From NCBI RefSeq assembly GCF_014650655.1, contig NZ_BMVJ01000001.1, positions 180,994-227,615 on the forward strand: a DNA stretch of 46,622 nucleotides, read 5' to 3'. Every line of letters starts with the position of its first letter. Positions within the stretch are counted from its first letter, which is position 1. The translations under genes and the position numbers were made by a program. Positions 15,226 through 24,605 of this stretch are shown one piece after another. This stretch comes from Streptomyces anandii JCM 4720 (GTDB taxonomy: Bacteria; Actinomycetota; Actinomycetes; Streptomycetales; Streptomycetaceae). Below the pieces are notes generated by a model. The model made no database searches and was not told the origin of the DNA. It saw nothing but the letters and a program-made list of their open reading frames with translations.

Positions 15226-16098
15226 TCACAGCTCCGCGAGCAGCTCCGCCTTCTTCACCGAGAACTCCTCGTCCGTCACCAGCCCCGCCTGGTGCAGTTC
15301 GCCGAGGTGGCGGATGCGGTCGGCGATGTCGGCCGGGTCTCGGCGCGGGGCCGGGACCGGCACCGGCGTAGAGGGACCCGCGGCGCGCACCGCGGCGAGT
15401 ACGGCGGCCGCGAAGGGCAGTGACTCGTGCACCGGGCCGTACCCGAGCCCGAACACGACCGCGGCCGGGTCCTGGTCCGGCTGCGGCGGCCGGGAACGGT
15501 CGGCGGCGCCCTGTGCGGAAGCCGCCTCGCGGGGCAGCAGCCGCAGATGGCCCTCGAAGATCTCCGGCGAGCGCCACTCCACCCCGCCGAGCCCGGCCAC
15601 GGGAAAGCTCTGGTCGCCGGCCTTCCACTTGGCCGAGGAGGCGCCGGTCCACGACCAGCGGAACCTCACCGCGCTGCCGTCGAAGGACGCCTTCCCGTCG
15701 TACGCCTTGAACCGCAGCGGCGGCTCGGGCGGGGCCACCAGGTGGCGTTCGGCGGGGCCGCTCCCGGTGAGCCGTTCGCGAAGTTCCTCGGCGTAGTACT
15801 CGGCCAGGGTCGCCCGCTCGGCGGGCACGACCAGCCGGTAGGGGTCGCAGCCCTCCTTGAGCTGGCCGTCGGCCGCGTCCATCAGCGGGTCGGCGCCGGG
15901 TCTGGGCTCGGCCCGCAGGACCACGGTCCCGCGCCGGCCCGGGGTGAGCGTCACGCCCGCGAGGGCGGTCAGCGGGACCCGGCGTTCGCCGAGCGTCTGG
16001 AAGAGCTTCGGTGTCCGTATCCCCCGTTCGTAGCGGATGAGCACGGAATCGGACTCGAACTCCCAGGCAGCATGAAATCCGGTCAGTACGTCACCCAT
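15226..16098 (-). CDS. DUF4429 domain-containing protein with C-terminal SHOCT domain
   Basis: A 290-residue protein with two DUF4429 units (residues about 5-90, starting VLTGFHAAWEFESDSVLIRYERG, and about 115-220, starting FKAYDGKASFDGSAVRFRWSW). It ends with a SHOCT-type segment (IADRIRHLGELHQAGLVTDE, then FSVKKAELLAEL), a short helical oligomerisation module found at the ends of many unrelated proteins. There are no enzymatic motifs. ATG at 16098 has a TACGAT box 7 nt upstream, so it may be leaderless. It converges with merR. Function unknown. Confidence 0.88.
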   Translation of the reverse strand: MGDVLTGFHAAWEFESDSVLIRYERGIRTPKLFQTLGERRVPLTALAGVTLTPGRRGTVVLRAEPRPGADPLMDAADGQLKEGCDPYRLVVPAERATLAEYYAEELRERLTGSGPAERHLVAPPEPPLRFKAYDGKASFDGSAVRFRWSWTGASSAKWKAGDQSFPVAGLGGVEWRSPEIFEGHLRLLPREAASAQGAADRSRPPQPDQDPAAVVFGLGYGPVHESLPFAAAVLAAVRAAGPSTPVPVPAPRRDPADIADRIRHLGELHQAGLVTDEEFSVKKAELLAEL

Positions 16099-16181
16099 GC
16101 GGCTCATCGTAGGCGGCACGAGCTGCTTCGTCCCTCCTCGCGCGGACCGCACTTCCTGCTGTCTCTACGCGCGTCCGGCCT

Positions 16182-17384
16182 TCATCGTGCGGGCAGATCC
16201 GCCCGGCACCCGTCGTCGTCGTGGGCGCAGCGCACCGAGTCGTAGGCGCCGACGCCGATCTCCGCGAAGTTGGTCAGGCTGTCGGTGCCCGGCTCGAAGT
16301 AGCCGGCGTGTCCCTTCGCGCCCCGCGCCGACAGCACGCGCGCGCCGAACGCCGAGGAGACCGGGTCGGCGCCGTGGCCGAGTCCGCCGAGCTCCAGGTA
16401 CGGCACGTCCTGGATCCAGTCGGTGGCGTCCCGCATCGCCCACACCTTCGCGGAGGTGTGCAGGTGGGATGCCTTGCGCACGCGCATGCCCGGGCTCGCG
16501 GCCACCGCTATGTCGGAGACCCGGCCGGGCAGCGAGCGCGCGGCCACCCCGCACAGCACCGAGCCGTAGCTGTGGCAGAACAGCGAGACGGGGGAGCGAC
16601 CGGGCAGCCCGCGCAGCAGCGCGTTCAGCCGGACTGCGCCCTCCTCGGCGCGCATCGCGGTGGCCGCGTCCACGCCGAGCCCGCTGGGCGCGGTGTAGTC
16701 GGCCCAGGCGATCACGGCCGTACGGGTGCCGGGTGCGGCGGTGCGCTCGGCCGCGTACAGCGACTTCGCCATGCCGTACGGCGCCGAGTAGGGGCGGTAG
16801 CTCTTCTCGAAGGTGAGCAGGTCGGTGTCGACGCCGGGGACGACCACGGAGATCCGCGCGGCCCTGGGCAGGTCGCCGAAGACCTCGGCGATCCGGCCGG
16901 AGCCCTCGGGGTCGAAGGCGAGGATCTGGCGGTCCCCGGCCGTCAGCGTGGTGAAGCGGTGCATACGGCGGCCCGCGTCCTGCTGGCCGGCCGGGGTGAG
17001 CCGGGGGTCGTGCATGCGCTTGAGCTCGGCCTTGCGGGCCTGGCCGAGCGCGATGCGGTTGGCCTCGTAGCGCAGGGGCAGGGGGGCGCCGTTCATGTTG
17101 CCGACCGCGAGCGGATAGCGGTGGGCGAGGCGGGCGCGGTCCCGCTCGGTGAGCGAGGCGAAGAAGCGGCTCAGCCGGGCGGGGGAGGCGTCCGCGCCGG
17201 GGAGCCGGTGGCCGTGCAGCCGGCCGTGGTCCCAGGCGGACAGGGAGGCCTGGAGGGCGGTGGACCCGCGGTGGCTGCGCACGGCCGTCCAGCCGGTGGT
17301 CGCCAGCATCACGAAGACCACGGCCAGCGCGAGCAGCGCGCGCCAGACGTTGAGCTGCGGGGAGGTGGTGTCGAAGGAAGTCAC
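16182..17384 (-). CDS. Alpha/beta hydrolase, DUF1023 type, membrane-anchored or secreted
   Basis: A 400-residue protein with one N-terminal hydrophobic segment (ALLALAVVFVMLATTGWTAV), likely a signal anchor. The catalytic part resembles DUF1023 alpha/beta hydrolases. The nucleophile elbow is FCHSYGSVLCG, preceded by the conserved VVVPGVDTDL and AVIAWADYTAPSGLG stretches. The likely catalytic His is in GHAGYFEPGTDS. These proteins are frequent in Streptomyces; substrates are not established. GTG at 17384 has a TAGTGT box 9 nt upstream and no Shine-Dalgarno. The region 17385-17546 separates it from tetR, with a TTGAAA box and no other feature I can assign. Confidence 0.88.
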   Translation of the reverse strand: MTSFDTTSPQLNVWRALLALAVVFVMLATTGWTAVRSHRGSTALQASLSAWDHGRLHGHRLPGADASPARLSRFFASLTERDRARLAHRYPLAVGNMNGAPLPLRYEANRIALGQARKAELKRMHDPRLTPAGQQDAGRRMHRFTTLTAGDRQILAFDPEGSGRIAEVFGDLPRAARISVVVPGVDTDLLTFEKSYRPYSAPYGMAKSLYAAERTAAPGTRTAVIAWADYTAPSGLGVDAATAMRAEEGAVRLNALLRGLPGRSPVSLFCHSYGSVLCGVAARSLPGRVSDIAVAASPGMRVRKASHLHTSAKVWAMRDATDWIQDVPYLELGGLGHGADPVSSAFGARVLSARGAKGHAGYFEPGTDSLTNFAEIGVGAYDSVRCAHDDDGCRADLPAR

Positions 17385-17546
17385 TGGGAGGACACACTAG
17401 GAGAACGAGAGGGTCTCGCGTTAACCGAGTGACAGGGATCACGTTTCAATTCCTGTGACGGGGGCCTCAGTCCGTACGTCTGTTCAAGATCGGTCAGCCG
17501 TACGCCAGTTCAGCACCCGTCGGTGCGGCCTTCGCGTCGTTCCCGC

Positions 17547-18215
17547 TCAGGAACCGCCGCTCGTACGCCAGTTCCCGGTCAGCGCCGGTCCCACCTGGTC
17601 GAGGTAGGCGGCCGTGAGCGCGCGGATCGCCTCCAGGCTGAAGTCCTCACCCGTGCTCCACTGACGGCCCGTCACCCGCATCACCGCGCCGAAGACGGCG
17701 ACCGCCAGCCGGGGCCGCGGGTCGGTGTCCACGTCGAGGCCCTCGCGCGCGGCGAGCAGGCGCGCGATCTCCTCCTCGGTCTCCGCCGAGCGCCGCAGAT
17801 GCGCGGCGAGCAGCACCGGCGTCGACTCGATCAGCCGGAACATCCGCAGGTACAGCTCCACCGGCACCACCGAGGCGACCGCCTCGTTGATCGTGTCCCA
17901 GCCGTCCAGTACCGCCCGGCGCAGCGCCTCCAGCGGCGCCTCCCCGGGCGGGCGGCCGCGCAGGGAGCGTACGAAGTGCTCCTCGACCATCTCCTGCACG
18001 GCGAGGGCGACCTCCTCCTTGCCGGCGAAGTAGCGGAAGAAGGTGCGCTGGGAGACGTCGACGGCCTCGGCGATCTCGTCCACCGTGGTCCGCTCGTAAC
18101 CCTGGGTGGTGAACAGCTCCAGCGCGGCCCGCAGCAGGGCGTCCCGGGTGCGCCGCTTCTTGCGCTCACGCAGACCGGGCCGCGGCACCGCCTCGGCGGT
18201 TCCCGCCGTCTCCAT
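17547..18215 (-). CDS. TetR family transcriptional repressor
   Basis: A 222-residue TetR-family regulator. The N-terminal helix-turn-helix runs from TRDALLRAALELFTTQGYER through TTVDEIAEAVDVSQRTFFRY to FAGKEEVA, near residues 22-70. The C-terminal ligand domain resembles the TetR_C domain type with an LRMFRLIESTP helix. ATG at 18215 is chosen; a TTG three bases upstream is also open. It is divergent from an MFS exporter with a 122-bp shared promoter region containing dyads, the classic arrangement for a repressor that controls its own efflux pump. The inducer is unknown but probably a drug-like pump substrate. Confidence 0.92.
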   Translation of the reverse strand: METAGTAEAVPRPGLRERKKRRTRDALLRAALELFTTQGYERTTVDEIAEAVDVSQRTFFRYFAGKEEVALAVQEMVEEHFVRSLRGRPPGEAPLEALRRAVLDGWDTINEAVASVVPVELYLRMFRLIESTPVLLAAHLRRSAETEEEIARLLAAREGLDVDTDPRPRLAVAVFGAVMRVTGRQWSTGEDFSLEAIRALTAAYLDQVGPALTGNWRTSGGS

Positions 18216-18257
18216 CAACTTCCCGGACCTCTCCCGTGCACCGTTCTCCCAGTTCAG

Positions 18258-18330
18258 ACTATAAGGACATGGCGCGTCAGTTACCGACTAGTGAATCGGT
18301 TTGTCGTTTGTCAGTGGCTGTCACTAGCCT
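18258..18330. promoter_or_regulatory. Divergent tetR/MFS promoter region with dyads
   Basis: For the MFS gene, TTGTCG (18301-18306) and TAGCCT (18325-18330) form a -35/-10 pair with an 18-bp spacer. For tetR, TATAGT (complement of 18258-18263) is a good -10. Between them is the dyad ACCGA-N8-TCGGT (18283-18300) with a central ACTAGT. A further palindrome, TGACTAGTCA, covers the MFS start codon at 18339-18348. These are the best candidates for TetR operators, which would block both promoters. Confidence 0.55.
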
Positions 18331-18337
18331 CGAAGGT

Positions 18338-19954
18338 ATGACTAGTCAGACCACCATCGACACGACCGGGCCGGGGGACAAGGCCTCAGCCCCGTCGGAC
18401 CCCACGCCCGCCGGCGGGCTGCGCGGCCACCCGTGGTTCACCCTGATCACCGTCGCCGTGGGCGTCATGATGGTGGCCCTGGACGGCACCATCGTGGCCA
18501 TCGCCAACCCGGCCATCCAGAAGGACCTGGGCGCCAGCTTCGCCGACGTCCAGTGGATCACCAACGGCTACTTCCTCGCCCTCGCGGTCTCCCTGATCAC
18601 CGCGGGCAAGCTCGGCGACCGCTTCGGGCACCGGCAGACCTTCCTCATCGGCGTGACCGGCTTCGCCGCCGCGTCCGGCGCCATCGGCCTGTCCGACAGC
18701 ATCGCCACGGTCGTCACCTTCCGCGTCTTCCAGGGCCTGTTCGGCGCGCTGCTGATGCCGGCCGCGCTCGGCCTGCTGCGGGCCACCTTCCCGGCCGAGA
18801 AGCTCAACATGGCCATCGGCATCTGGGGCATGGTCATCGGCGCCTCCACCGCGGGCGGCCCGATCCTCGGCGGCGTGCTCGTCGAGCACGTCAACTGGCA
18901 GTCGGTGTTCTTCATCAATGTGCCGGTCGGCGCCCTCGCCCTGATCCTCGGCCTGCTGATCCTGACCGACCACCGCGCCGAGAACGCGCCGCGCTCCTTC
19001 GACGTCCTCGGCATAGTCCTGCTGTCCGGCGCGATGTTCTGCCTGGTGTGGGCGCTCATCAAGGCGCCGTCCTGGGGCTGGGGCGACGGCAAGACCTGGG
19101 CGTTCATCGCCGCCTCCGTGGTCGGCTTCGCGCTCTTCGCCTTCTGGGAGACCAAGGTCAGGGAGCCGCTGATCCCGCTCGGCCTGTTCCGCTCCGTCCC
19201 GCTGTCCGCGGGCGTGGTGCTGATGGTCCTCATGGCGATCGCCTTCATGGGCGGCCTGTTCTTCGTCACCTTCTACCTGCAGAACGTGCACGGGATGAGC
19301 CCGATCGACGCCGGTCTGCACCTGCTGCCGCTCACCGGCATGATGATCGTCGGCTCCCCGCTCGCGGGCGCCATGATCACCAAGCTCGGCCCGCGCATCC
19401 CGCTGGCCGGCGGCATGCTCGCCACCGCGATCGCCATGTACGGCATGTCCACCCTCAAGGCGGGGACGGGCAGCCTCACCATGTCGATCTGGTTCGCCCT
19501 GCTCGGTCTCGGTCTCGCGCCCGTCATGGTCGGCGCCACCGAGGTCATCGTCGGCAACGCCCCGCTGGAGCTGTCCGGCGTGGCCGGCGGTCTCCAGCAG
19601 GCCGCCATGCAGATCGGCGGCAGCCTCGGTACGGCCGTGCTGGGCGCCGTGATGGCCTCCAAGGTCGACAACGACCTGCCCGGCAACTGGAAGGACGCGG
19701 GGCTCCCGCCGCTCAGCCAGTCCCAGCTGGACCAGGCCTCCGAGGCCGTCCAGGTCGGCGTGGCGCCGGTGCCGAAGGGCACGCCCGAGGCGTTCGCCGC
19801 GAAGATCACCTCCGTCGCGCACGACACCTTCATCTCCGGCATGAGCCTGGCCTCGCTGGTCGCCGCCGGGGTGGCCGCCGTGGCCGTCCTGGTCGCGCTG
19901 CTCACCAAGCGCGGGCAGAACGCGGACGCCGGCGCGGGCGTCGGCCACATCTGA
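18338..19954 (+). CDS. MFS transporter, DHA2 (EmrB/QacA) family, 14 membrane segments
   Basis: A 538-residue drug:proton antiporter of the 14-TM DHA2 type. Landmarks are VALDGTIVAIANPAIQKDLG in TM1, WITNGYFLALA in TM2, the motif A loop GKLGDRFGHRQTF, and motif C in TM5 (WGMVIGASTAGGPILGGVLV). It is a plasma-membrane exporter, probably of toxic compounds. ATG at 18338 is used; GAAGG is very close upstream, so initiation may depend on a short or absent leader. The longer in-frame opening upstream crosses the promoter. It is paired with the divergent TetR gene, which probably represses it. A hairpin at 20070-20099 may end its transcript. Confidence 0.93.
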   Translation: MTSQTTIDTTGPGDKASAPSDPTPAGGLRGHPWFTLITVAVGVMMVALDGTIVAIANPAIQKDLGASFADVQWITNGYFLALAVSLITAGKLGDRFGHRQTFLIGVTGFAAASGAIGLSDSIATVVTFRVFQGLFGALLMPAALGLLRATFPAEKLNMAIGIWGMVIGASTAGGPILGGVLVEHVNWQSVFFINVPVGALALILGLLILTDHRAENAPRSFDVLGIVLLSGAMFCLVWALIKAPSWGWGDGKTWAFIAASVVGFALFAFWETKVREPLIPLGLFRSVPLSAGVVLMVLMAIAFMGGLFFVTFYLQNVHGMSPIDAGLHLLPLTGMMIVGSPLAGAMITKLGPRIPLAGGMLATAIAMYGMSTLKAGTGSLTMSIWFALLGLGLAPVMVGATEVIVGNAPLELSGVAGGLQQAAMQIGGSLGTAVLGAVMASKVDNDLPGNWKDAGLPPLSQSQLDQASEAVQVGVAPVPKGTPEAFAAKITSVAHDTFISGMSLASLVAAGVAAVAVLVALLTKRGQNADAGAGVGHI

Positions 19955-20069
19955 CCGGGGCGGTTTCGCCCATCAGGGTGACGCGGCCGGGGATCCCACG
20001 CCCCCGCCGCGCGCCGCAGGTCACAGTGGGTCACGTCCTCCGCAGGGGACGGAGGGCGTGAACGCTGCG

Positions 20070-20099
20070 GCGCGCTGCCGGAGGGGGGGGGCAGCGCGC
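20070..20099 (+). terminator. Hairpin downstream of the MFS gene
   Basis: GCGCGCTGCC (20070-20079) pairs with GGCAGCGCGC (20090-20099) around a G-rich 10-nt loop. It lies 115 nt after the MFS stop and before the next plus-strand gene. Confidence 0.6.
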
Positions 20100-20208
20100 A
20101 GGCAGCAATGCGAGCCGGTGGTCCGGGAATTGACGACCGGAACCGGGGTACCCGCGTACACGAACCCCGAAAGAACCCCAACTCGACACGGGGTCCAAGG
20201 AGTTGATG

Positions 20209-20553
20209 ATGGCGGGCTTCGGACACGGAACGCGCGAACACCCCCGTTCACGTAGCCGGACGTGGTCACGATGGGGGTCCCCCCGGGCGAGCGGATTCGA
20301 GGCTGGGGGAGGGCCGGACAGCGCGACGCTCGGAATCATCGGAACCATCTGCGCGATCGCCGGTTTCTTCGTGCTGGGCATCATCCTGGGCCCGGTGGCG
20401 GTCGTCTGCGGCTGGCTCGCGATGGGCCGCAGCTGGGCGGGCGCCAACCGCTCGGTCCCGGCCCTGGTCGCCCTCGTACTGGGCGCCATCGACACCCTCC
20501 TGGCCGTCATCTGGCTGGCAGGAGCGGCAACCTGGGGCAACGGCATGTTCTGA
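20209..20553 (+). CDS. Small membrane protein, DUF4190-like
   Basis: A 114-residue protein. The first 35 residues are hydrophilic and basic; two long hydrophobic segments follow (ATLGIIGTICAIAGFFVLGI and LVALVLGAIDTLLAVIWLAG) separated by CGWLAMGRSWAGANRS. The pattern fits DUF4190-type small membrane proteins. AAGGAG at 20197-20202 favours the ATG at 20209 over the one at 20206. Function unknown. Its 3' 288 bp overlap, on the opposite strand, the open extension of the potassium-channel gene; the ribosome-binding site and hydrophobic pattern favour this gene as real. Confidence 0.72.
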   Translation: MAGFGHGTREHPRSRSRTWSRWGSPRASGFEAGGGPDSATLGIIGTICAIAGFFVLGIILGPVAVVCGWLAMGRSWAGANRSVPALVALVLGAIDTLLAVIWLAGAATWGNGMF

Positions 20554-21360
20554 CCCCGGGCGGTGCGGGAAAGGGCCTCCGGCGCTCGGCCGGGGGCCCT
20601 TCCCGCCGCCCGGCGCACCCGCGACCGCGCTCAGAGCGCCCGCGCTCAGCGCGCCGACCTCCGCGCGCAGCCTGCGCACCTCCTCGGTCAGCAGCTCGAT
20701 GGCCTCGGTCTGCCGCCGCTCCTCCACGTCGTCCCGCTCGAACCGGGCGATGAACCACGCAGCGATGTTCGCGGTCACCACACCGAGCAGCGCGATCCCC
20801 GACAGCATCAGCCCGACGGCCAGCATCCGCCCGAGCCCGGTGGTCGGCGCGTGGTCGCCGTACCCCACGGTGGTCATCGTGGTGAACGACCACCACACCG
20901 CGTCACCCAGTGTCCTGATGTTCCCGTTGGGTGACTCGCGCTCCACCGACAGCACGGCCAGCGAGCCGAACATCAGCAGCCCGACCACCGCGCCGGCGAC
21001 GTACGTCGTCAGCCGGATCTGCTCGGCCATCCGCGCCCGCCGCCCCACCAGCATCAGCGTGGACACCAGCCGCAGCAGCCGCAGCGGCTGGAGGATCGGC
21101 AGCACCACCGCGCACAGGTCCATCCAGTGGGTGCGGACGAACTCCCGGCGGCCCCGGGCGAGTGCGAGCCGCATGAGGTAGTCGGCCGCGAACGCGCCCC
21201 ACACCACCCACTCCACCACCGTGCACCCGAGGGTCAGGGACGGGCTCGCGGAGCTGTTCACGATCGGCACGGCGTACGCGGCGGCGAAGGCGAGCGCGAG
21301 CACCAGCAACGGCCGCTGCGTCCGCCGTTCCCACCGCTTCTGTGCCGAGAGTTCCTCCAT
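20266..21360 (-). CDS. Voltage-gated-type potassium channel protein, C-terminus uncertain
   Basis: A six-helix-type ion channel. S1-S4-like helices occupy residues about 10-110 with an arginine-containing S4 (LRLLRLVSTLMLVGRRARM). The pore has the potassium selectivity filter TVGYGD (Val165 to Asp169), followed by the S6 helix GIALLGVVTANIAAWFIARF and a cytoplasmic helix (EAIELLTEEVRRLRAEVGAL). ATG at 21360 begins MEELSAQKRWERR. The frame stays open to 20266, adding about 95 residues antisense to the DUF4190-like gene (20209-20553). This low-complexity tail is probably not a genuine domain. Either the stop was lost or the genes truly overlap by 288 bp. The channel itself ends convincingly near residue 265. 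Confidence 0.85.
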   Translation of the reverse strand: MEELSAQKRWERRTQRPLLVLALAFAAAYAVPIVNSSASPSLTLGCTVVEWVVWGAFAADYLMRLALARGRREFVRTHWMDLCAVVLPILQPLRLLRLVSTLMLVGRRARMAEQIRLTTYVAGAVVGLLMFGSLAVLSVERESPNGNIRTLGDAVWWSFTTMTTVGYGDHAPTTGLGRMLAVGLMLSGIALLGVVTANIAAWFIARFERDDVEERRQTEAIELLTEEVRRLRAEVGALSAGALSAVAGAPGGGKGPRPSAGGPFPHRPGSEHAVAPGCRSCQPDDGQEGVDGAQYEGDQGRDRAVGARPAAAHREPAADDRHRAQDDAQHEETGDRADGSDDSERRAVRPSPSLESARPGGPPS

Positions 21361-21386
21361 GTCCGCATCGTAGGGACACGGCACGC

Positions 21387-21421
21387 GAAGGGCGGCGGAG
21401 CCCACGGCCCCACCGCCCTTC
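21387..21421 (-). terminator. Hairpin between the channel gene and aceE
   Basis: GAAGGGCGG (21387-21395) pairs with CCGCCCTTC (21413-21421) around a 17-nt loop. It lies 48 nt past the aceE stop, ahead of the channel gene on the same strand. Confidence 0.65.
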
Positions 21422-21469
21422 ACCGGCCCGGTCGCGAACGCCCGGCCGGGACCGGCCGCCTGCTGCCGC

Positions 21470-24217
21470 CTACGCGTCGCCGCCCGCGACCCCGGGGTCC
21501 GCCGCCGCCACGTCCAGCAGCTGGTAGCGGTCGATGGCCTGCTTGAGCACCGACCGGTCGACCCTGCCCTCGCGGGCCAGCTCGGTCAGCACGGCCACCA
21601 CGATGGACGGCGCGTCGATGTGGAAGAACCGCCGCGCCGCGCCCCGGGTGTCGGCGAAGCCGAAGCCGTCCGCGCCCAGCGACTGGTACGTGCCCGGCAC
21701 CCAGCGCGCGATCTGGTCCGGCACCGAGCGCATCCAGTCGGAGACGGCCACGAACGGCCCCTCCGCCCCGCTCAGCTTCCGCGTCACCCACGGCACCCGC
21801 TGCTCCTCCTCCGGGTGCAGCAGGTTGTGCCGCTCGCAGTCGACGGCCTCGCGCCGCAGCTCGTTCCAGGAGGTCGCCGACCAGACGTCCGCCTTGACGT
21901 TCCAGTCCGCCGCGAGGATCCTCTGCGCCTCCAGGGCCCACGGCACCGCCACGCCCGAGGCCATGATCTGCGCCGGGATCTCGCCCGCCGTGCCGGCGGA
22001 GATCCGGTGGACGCCCTTGAGGATGCCCTCGACGTCCACGTCCGCCGGCTCGGCCGGCTGCTGGATGGGCTCGTTGTAGACGGTGAGGTAGTAGAAGACG
22101 TCCTCGCCGTGCGGGTACGTCTCGTCGGCGCCGTACATCCGGCGCAGGCCGTCCTGCACGATGTGGGCGATCTCGTAGCCGTACGCCGGGTCGTAGGCGA
22201 CGCACGCCGGGTTGGTCGAGGCCAGCAGCTGCGAGTGGCCGTCCGCGTGCTGCAGACCCTCACCGGTCAGGGTCGTGCGTCCGGCGGTCGCGCCCAGTAC
22301 GAAACCGCGCGCCAACTGGTCGGCCATCTGCCAGAACTGGTCGCCGGTGCGCTGGAAACCGAACATCGAGTAGAAGACGTACACCGGGATCAGCGGCTCG
22401 CCGTGGGTGGCGTAGGCCGAGCCGGCCGCGATCGCCGACGCGGTGCAGCCCGCCTCGGAGATGCCGTCGTGCAGCATCTGGCCGGTGGGCGACTCCTTGT
22501 AGGCGAGCAGCAGATCACGGTCGACGGACTCGTACTGCTGGCCGAGCGGGTTGTAGATCTTCGCGCTCGGGAAGAAGGAGTCCATGCCGAAGGTGCGGTA
22601 CTCGTCGGGCGCGATCAGCACGAACCGCCTGCCGAGCTCCTTGTCCCGCATGAGGTCCTTCAGGAGCCGCACGAAGGCCATGGTGGTCGCGATGGACTGC
22701 TGGCCCGAGCCCTTCTTCACGGACGCGTACGTCTTGTCGTCCGGCAGCGCGAGCGGCTTGGCGCGCACGATCCGGGTCGGCACATAGCCGCCGCAGCCCT
22801 TGCGGCGGTCGTGCATGTACTGGATCTCCTCCGAGTCGCGGCCCGGGTGGTAGTACGGCGGGGCGCCGGACTCCAGCTCCTTGTCGGAGATCGGCAGGTG
22901 CAGCCGGTCGCGGAAGCGCTTGAGGTCCTCGACCGTCAGCTTCTTCATCTGGTGGGTCGCGTTGCGGCCCTCGAAGTTCGGGCCGAGCGTCCAGCCCTTG
23001 ACCGTCTTGGCCAGGATCACCGTGGGCTGGCCCTTGTGCTCCACGGCCGCCTTGAACGCCGCGTAGATCTTGCGGTGGTCGTGACCGCCGCGGCCCAGCA
23101 TCAGGATCTGGTGGTCGGTCATGTTCTCGACCATCGCGCGCAGCCGGTGGTCGTCGCCGAAGAAGTGGTCGCGGATGTACGCGCCCGACTCGGTGGCGTA
23201 GGTCTGGAACTGGCCGTCGGGCGTGGTGTTCATCTTGTTGACCAGCACGCCGTCGCGGTCCTGGGCGAGCAGCGGGTCCCAGGAGCGGTCCCAGATCAGC
23301 TTGATCACGTTCCAGCCGGCGCCGCGGAAGACCGACTCCAGCTCCTGGATGATCTTGCCGTTGCCGCGCACCGGGCCGTCCAGCCGCTGCAGGTTGCAGT
23401 TGACCACGAAGGTCAGGTTGTCCAGGCCCTCGCGGGCGGCGATGGACAGCTGGCCCAGCGACTCCGGCTCGTCCATCTCGCCGTCGCCGAGGAAGGCCCA
23501 CACGTGCGAGTCGGAGGTGTCCGCGAGGCCGCGCGCCTGCATGTACCGGTTCATCCGGGCCTGGTAGATCGCGCCGATCGGGCCGAGGCCCATGGAGACG
23601 GTCGGGAACTCCCAGAAGTCGGGCATGGAGCGGGGGTGCGGGTAGCTGGAGAGGGCGTACGGGGCCTTGGACTTCTCCTGGCGGAAGCCGTCCAGGTGCC
23701 GCTCGGTGAGCCGGTCCAGCAGGTACGCGCGCGCGTAGATGCCCGGCGAGGCGTGGCCCTGGAAGAAGACCTGGTCGCCGCCGCGGCCGTCGTCCTTGCC
23801 CCGGAAGAAGTGGTTGAAGCCCACGTCGTAGAGCGAGGCGGAGGAGGCGAAGGTGGCGATGTGGCCGCCGACCCCGATGCCGGGGCGCTGGGCACGGGAG
23901 ACCATCACCGCGGCGTTCCAGCGGGTCGCGTTGAGGATCCGGCGCTCGATCTCCTCGTTGCCCGGGAAGAACGGCTCGCTCTTGGTCGGGATCGTGTTGA
24001 CGTAGTCCGTGCTGCGCATTTCCGGGACGGCCACGCGCTTCTCGCGCGCGCGTTCGATCAGCCGGAGCATGAGGTAGCGGGCCCGTTCCCGGCCCCGCTC
24101 GTCGACGGCCGCGTCGAGCGAGTCCAGCCACTCCTGGGTCTCTTCGGGATCGAAGTCAGGAACCTGACTCGGAAGGCCGCCAATGATGATCGGGTTGCGA
24201 TCGGATCCGGAAGCCAC
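21470..24217 (-). CDS. aceE: Pyruvate dehydrogenase E1 component, homodimeric type
   Basis: A 915-residue thiamine-diphosphate enzyme that decarboxylates pyruvate and passes the acetyl group to the E2 lipoyl domain, feeding acetyl-CoA into the citric acid cycle and lipid synthesis. The ThDP/Mg motif is G244-D-G-E-M-D-E to [11 protein letters not shown]. Other landmarks are [34 protein letters not shown] and [14 protein letters not shown]. The length fits the homodimeric E1 used by actinobacteria. GTG at 24217 has AAGGA 5 nt upstream. No E2 or E3 gene is in the window. It stands alone on the minus strand with a 388-bp upstream region, and is divergent from the DUF3052 gene. Confidence 0.97.
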   Translation of the reverse strand: MASGSDRNPIIIGGLPSQVPDFDPEETQEWLDSLDAAVDERGRERARYLMLRLIERAREKRVAVPEMRSTDYVNTIPTKSEPFFPGNEEIERRILNATRWNAAVMVSRAQRPGIGVGGHIATFASSASLYDVGFNHFFRGKDDGRGGDQVFFQGHASPGIYARAYLLDRLTERHLDGFRQEKSKAPYALSSYPHPRSMPDFWEFPTVSMGLGPIGAIYQARMNRYMQARGLADTSDSHVWAFLGDGEMDEPESLGQLSIAAREGLDNLTFVVNCNLQRLDGPVRGNGKIIQELESVFRGAGWNVIKLIWDRSWDPLLAQDRDGVLVNKMNTTPDGQFQTYATESGAYIRDHFFGDDHRLRAMVENMTDHQILMLGRGGHDHRKIYAAFKAAVEHKGQPTVILAKTVKGWTLGPNFEGRNATHQMKKLTVEDLKRFRDRLHLPISDKELESGAPPYYHPGRDSEEIQYMHDRRKGCGGYVPTRIVRAKPLALPDDKTYASVKKGSGQQSIATTMAFVRLLKDLMRDKELGRRFVLIAPDEYRTFGMDSFFPSAKIYNPLGQQYESVDRDLLLAYKESPTGQMLHDGISEAGCTASAIAAGSAYATHGEPLIPVYVFYSMFGFQRTGDQFWQMADQLARGFVLGATAGRTTLTGEGLQHADGHSQLLASTNPACVAYDPAYGYEIAHIVQDGLRRMYGADETYPHGEDVFYYLTVYNEPIQQPAEPADVDVEGILKGVHRISAGTAGEIPAQIMASGVAVPWALEAQRILAADWNVKADVWSATSWNELRREAVDCERHNLLHPEEEQRVPWVTRKLSGAEGPFVAVSDWMRSVPDQIARWVPGTYQSLGADGFGFADTRGAARRFFHIDAPSIVVAVLTELAREGRVDRSVLKQAIDRYQLLDVAAADPGVAGGDA

Positions 24218-24605
24218 GCTGTTCCTTACCTGTCAGAGGGTGACGTTTTTGAGCTATGTCCGGGATTCTCCCGGGTTTCGGCCTGTGCCTGCACCGTTCC
24301 CCATCGTGTACCTCGGGACAGGCAAAGTCATCTCTACCGAGGGGTAATCGGGGGTACTCGGGACCAATGGCCCTCGTGGCGGCGATTCCCGAACGGACAA
24401 ACCGGGCAGAAGGGTGTGGTGCTCGTCACCTCTGATCGCGATACCGTGTCAGGAGTTGCGGCGACACAGCCGGGATCGTCACCGTTTCGGCGGTCCGGAC
24501 CGCCGGGTACTTGCGCGATCGGGCCCGCCCGTGTGGACTACGGCCAATGCTTCGCGCACGCGCGTGGCTGAAGACCCATATCGCAACACCATCAGGAGGC
24601 AACCC
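24218..24605. other. 388-bp divergent promoter region between aceE and the DUF3052 gene
   Basis: No gene is supported here. A 16-bp perfect palindrome, GGCGGTCCGGACCGCC, lies at 24489-24504, nearer the DUF3052 gene. The aceE-proximal part has T-rich and A-rich patches (GACGTTTTTGAGC near 24242) in which promoter boxes are likely, but I cannot place a convincing -35/-10 pair. The region could hold the control sites of aceE. Confidence 0.4.

Noticed and set aside
18386..19948. Open minus-strand frame of 520 residues opposite the MFS gene
   Set aside because: His/Asp/Gly-rich shadow; the plus strand has all DHA2 transporter motifs.
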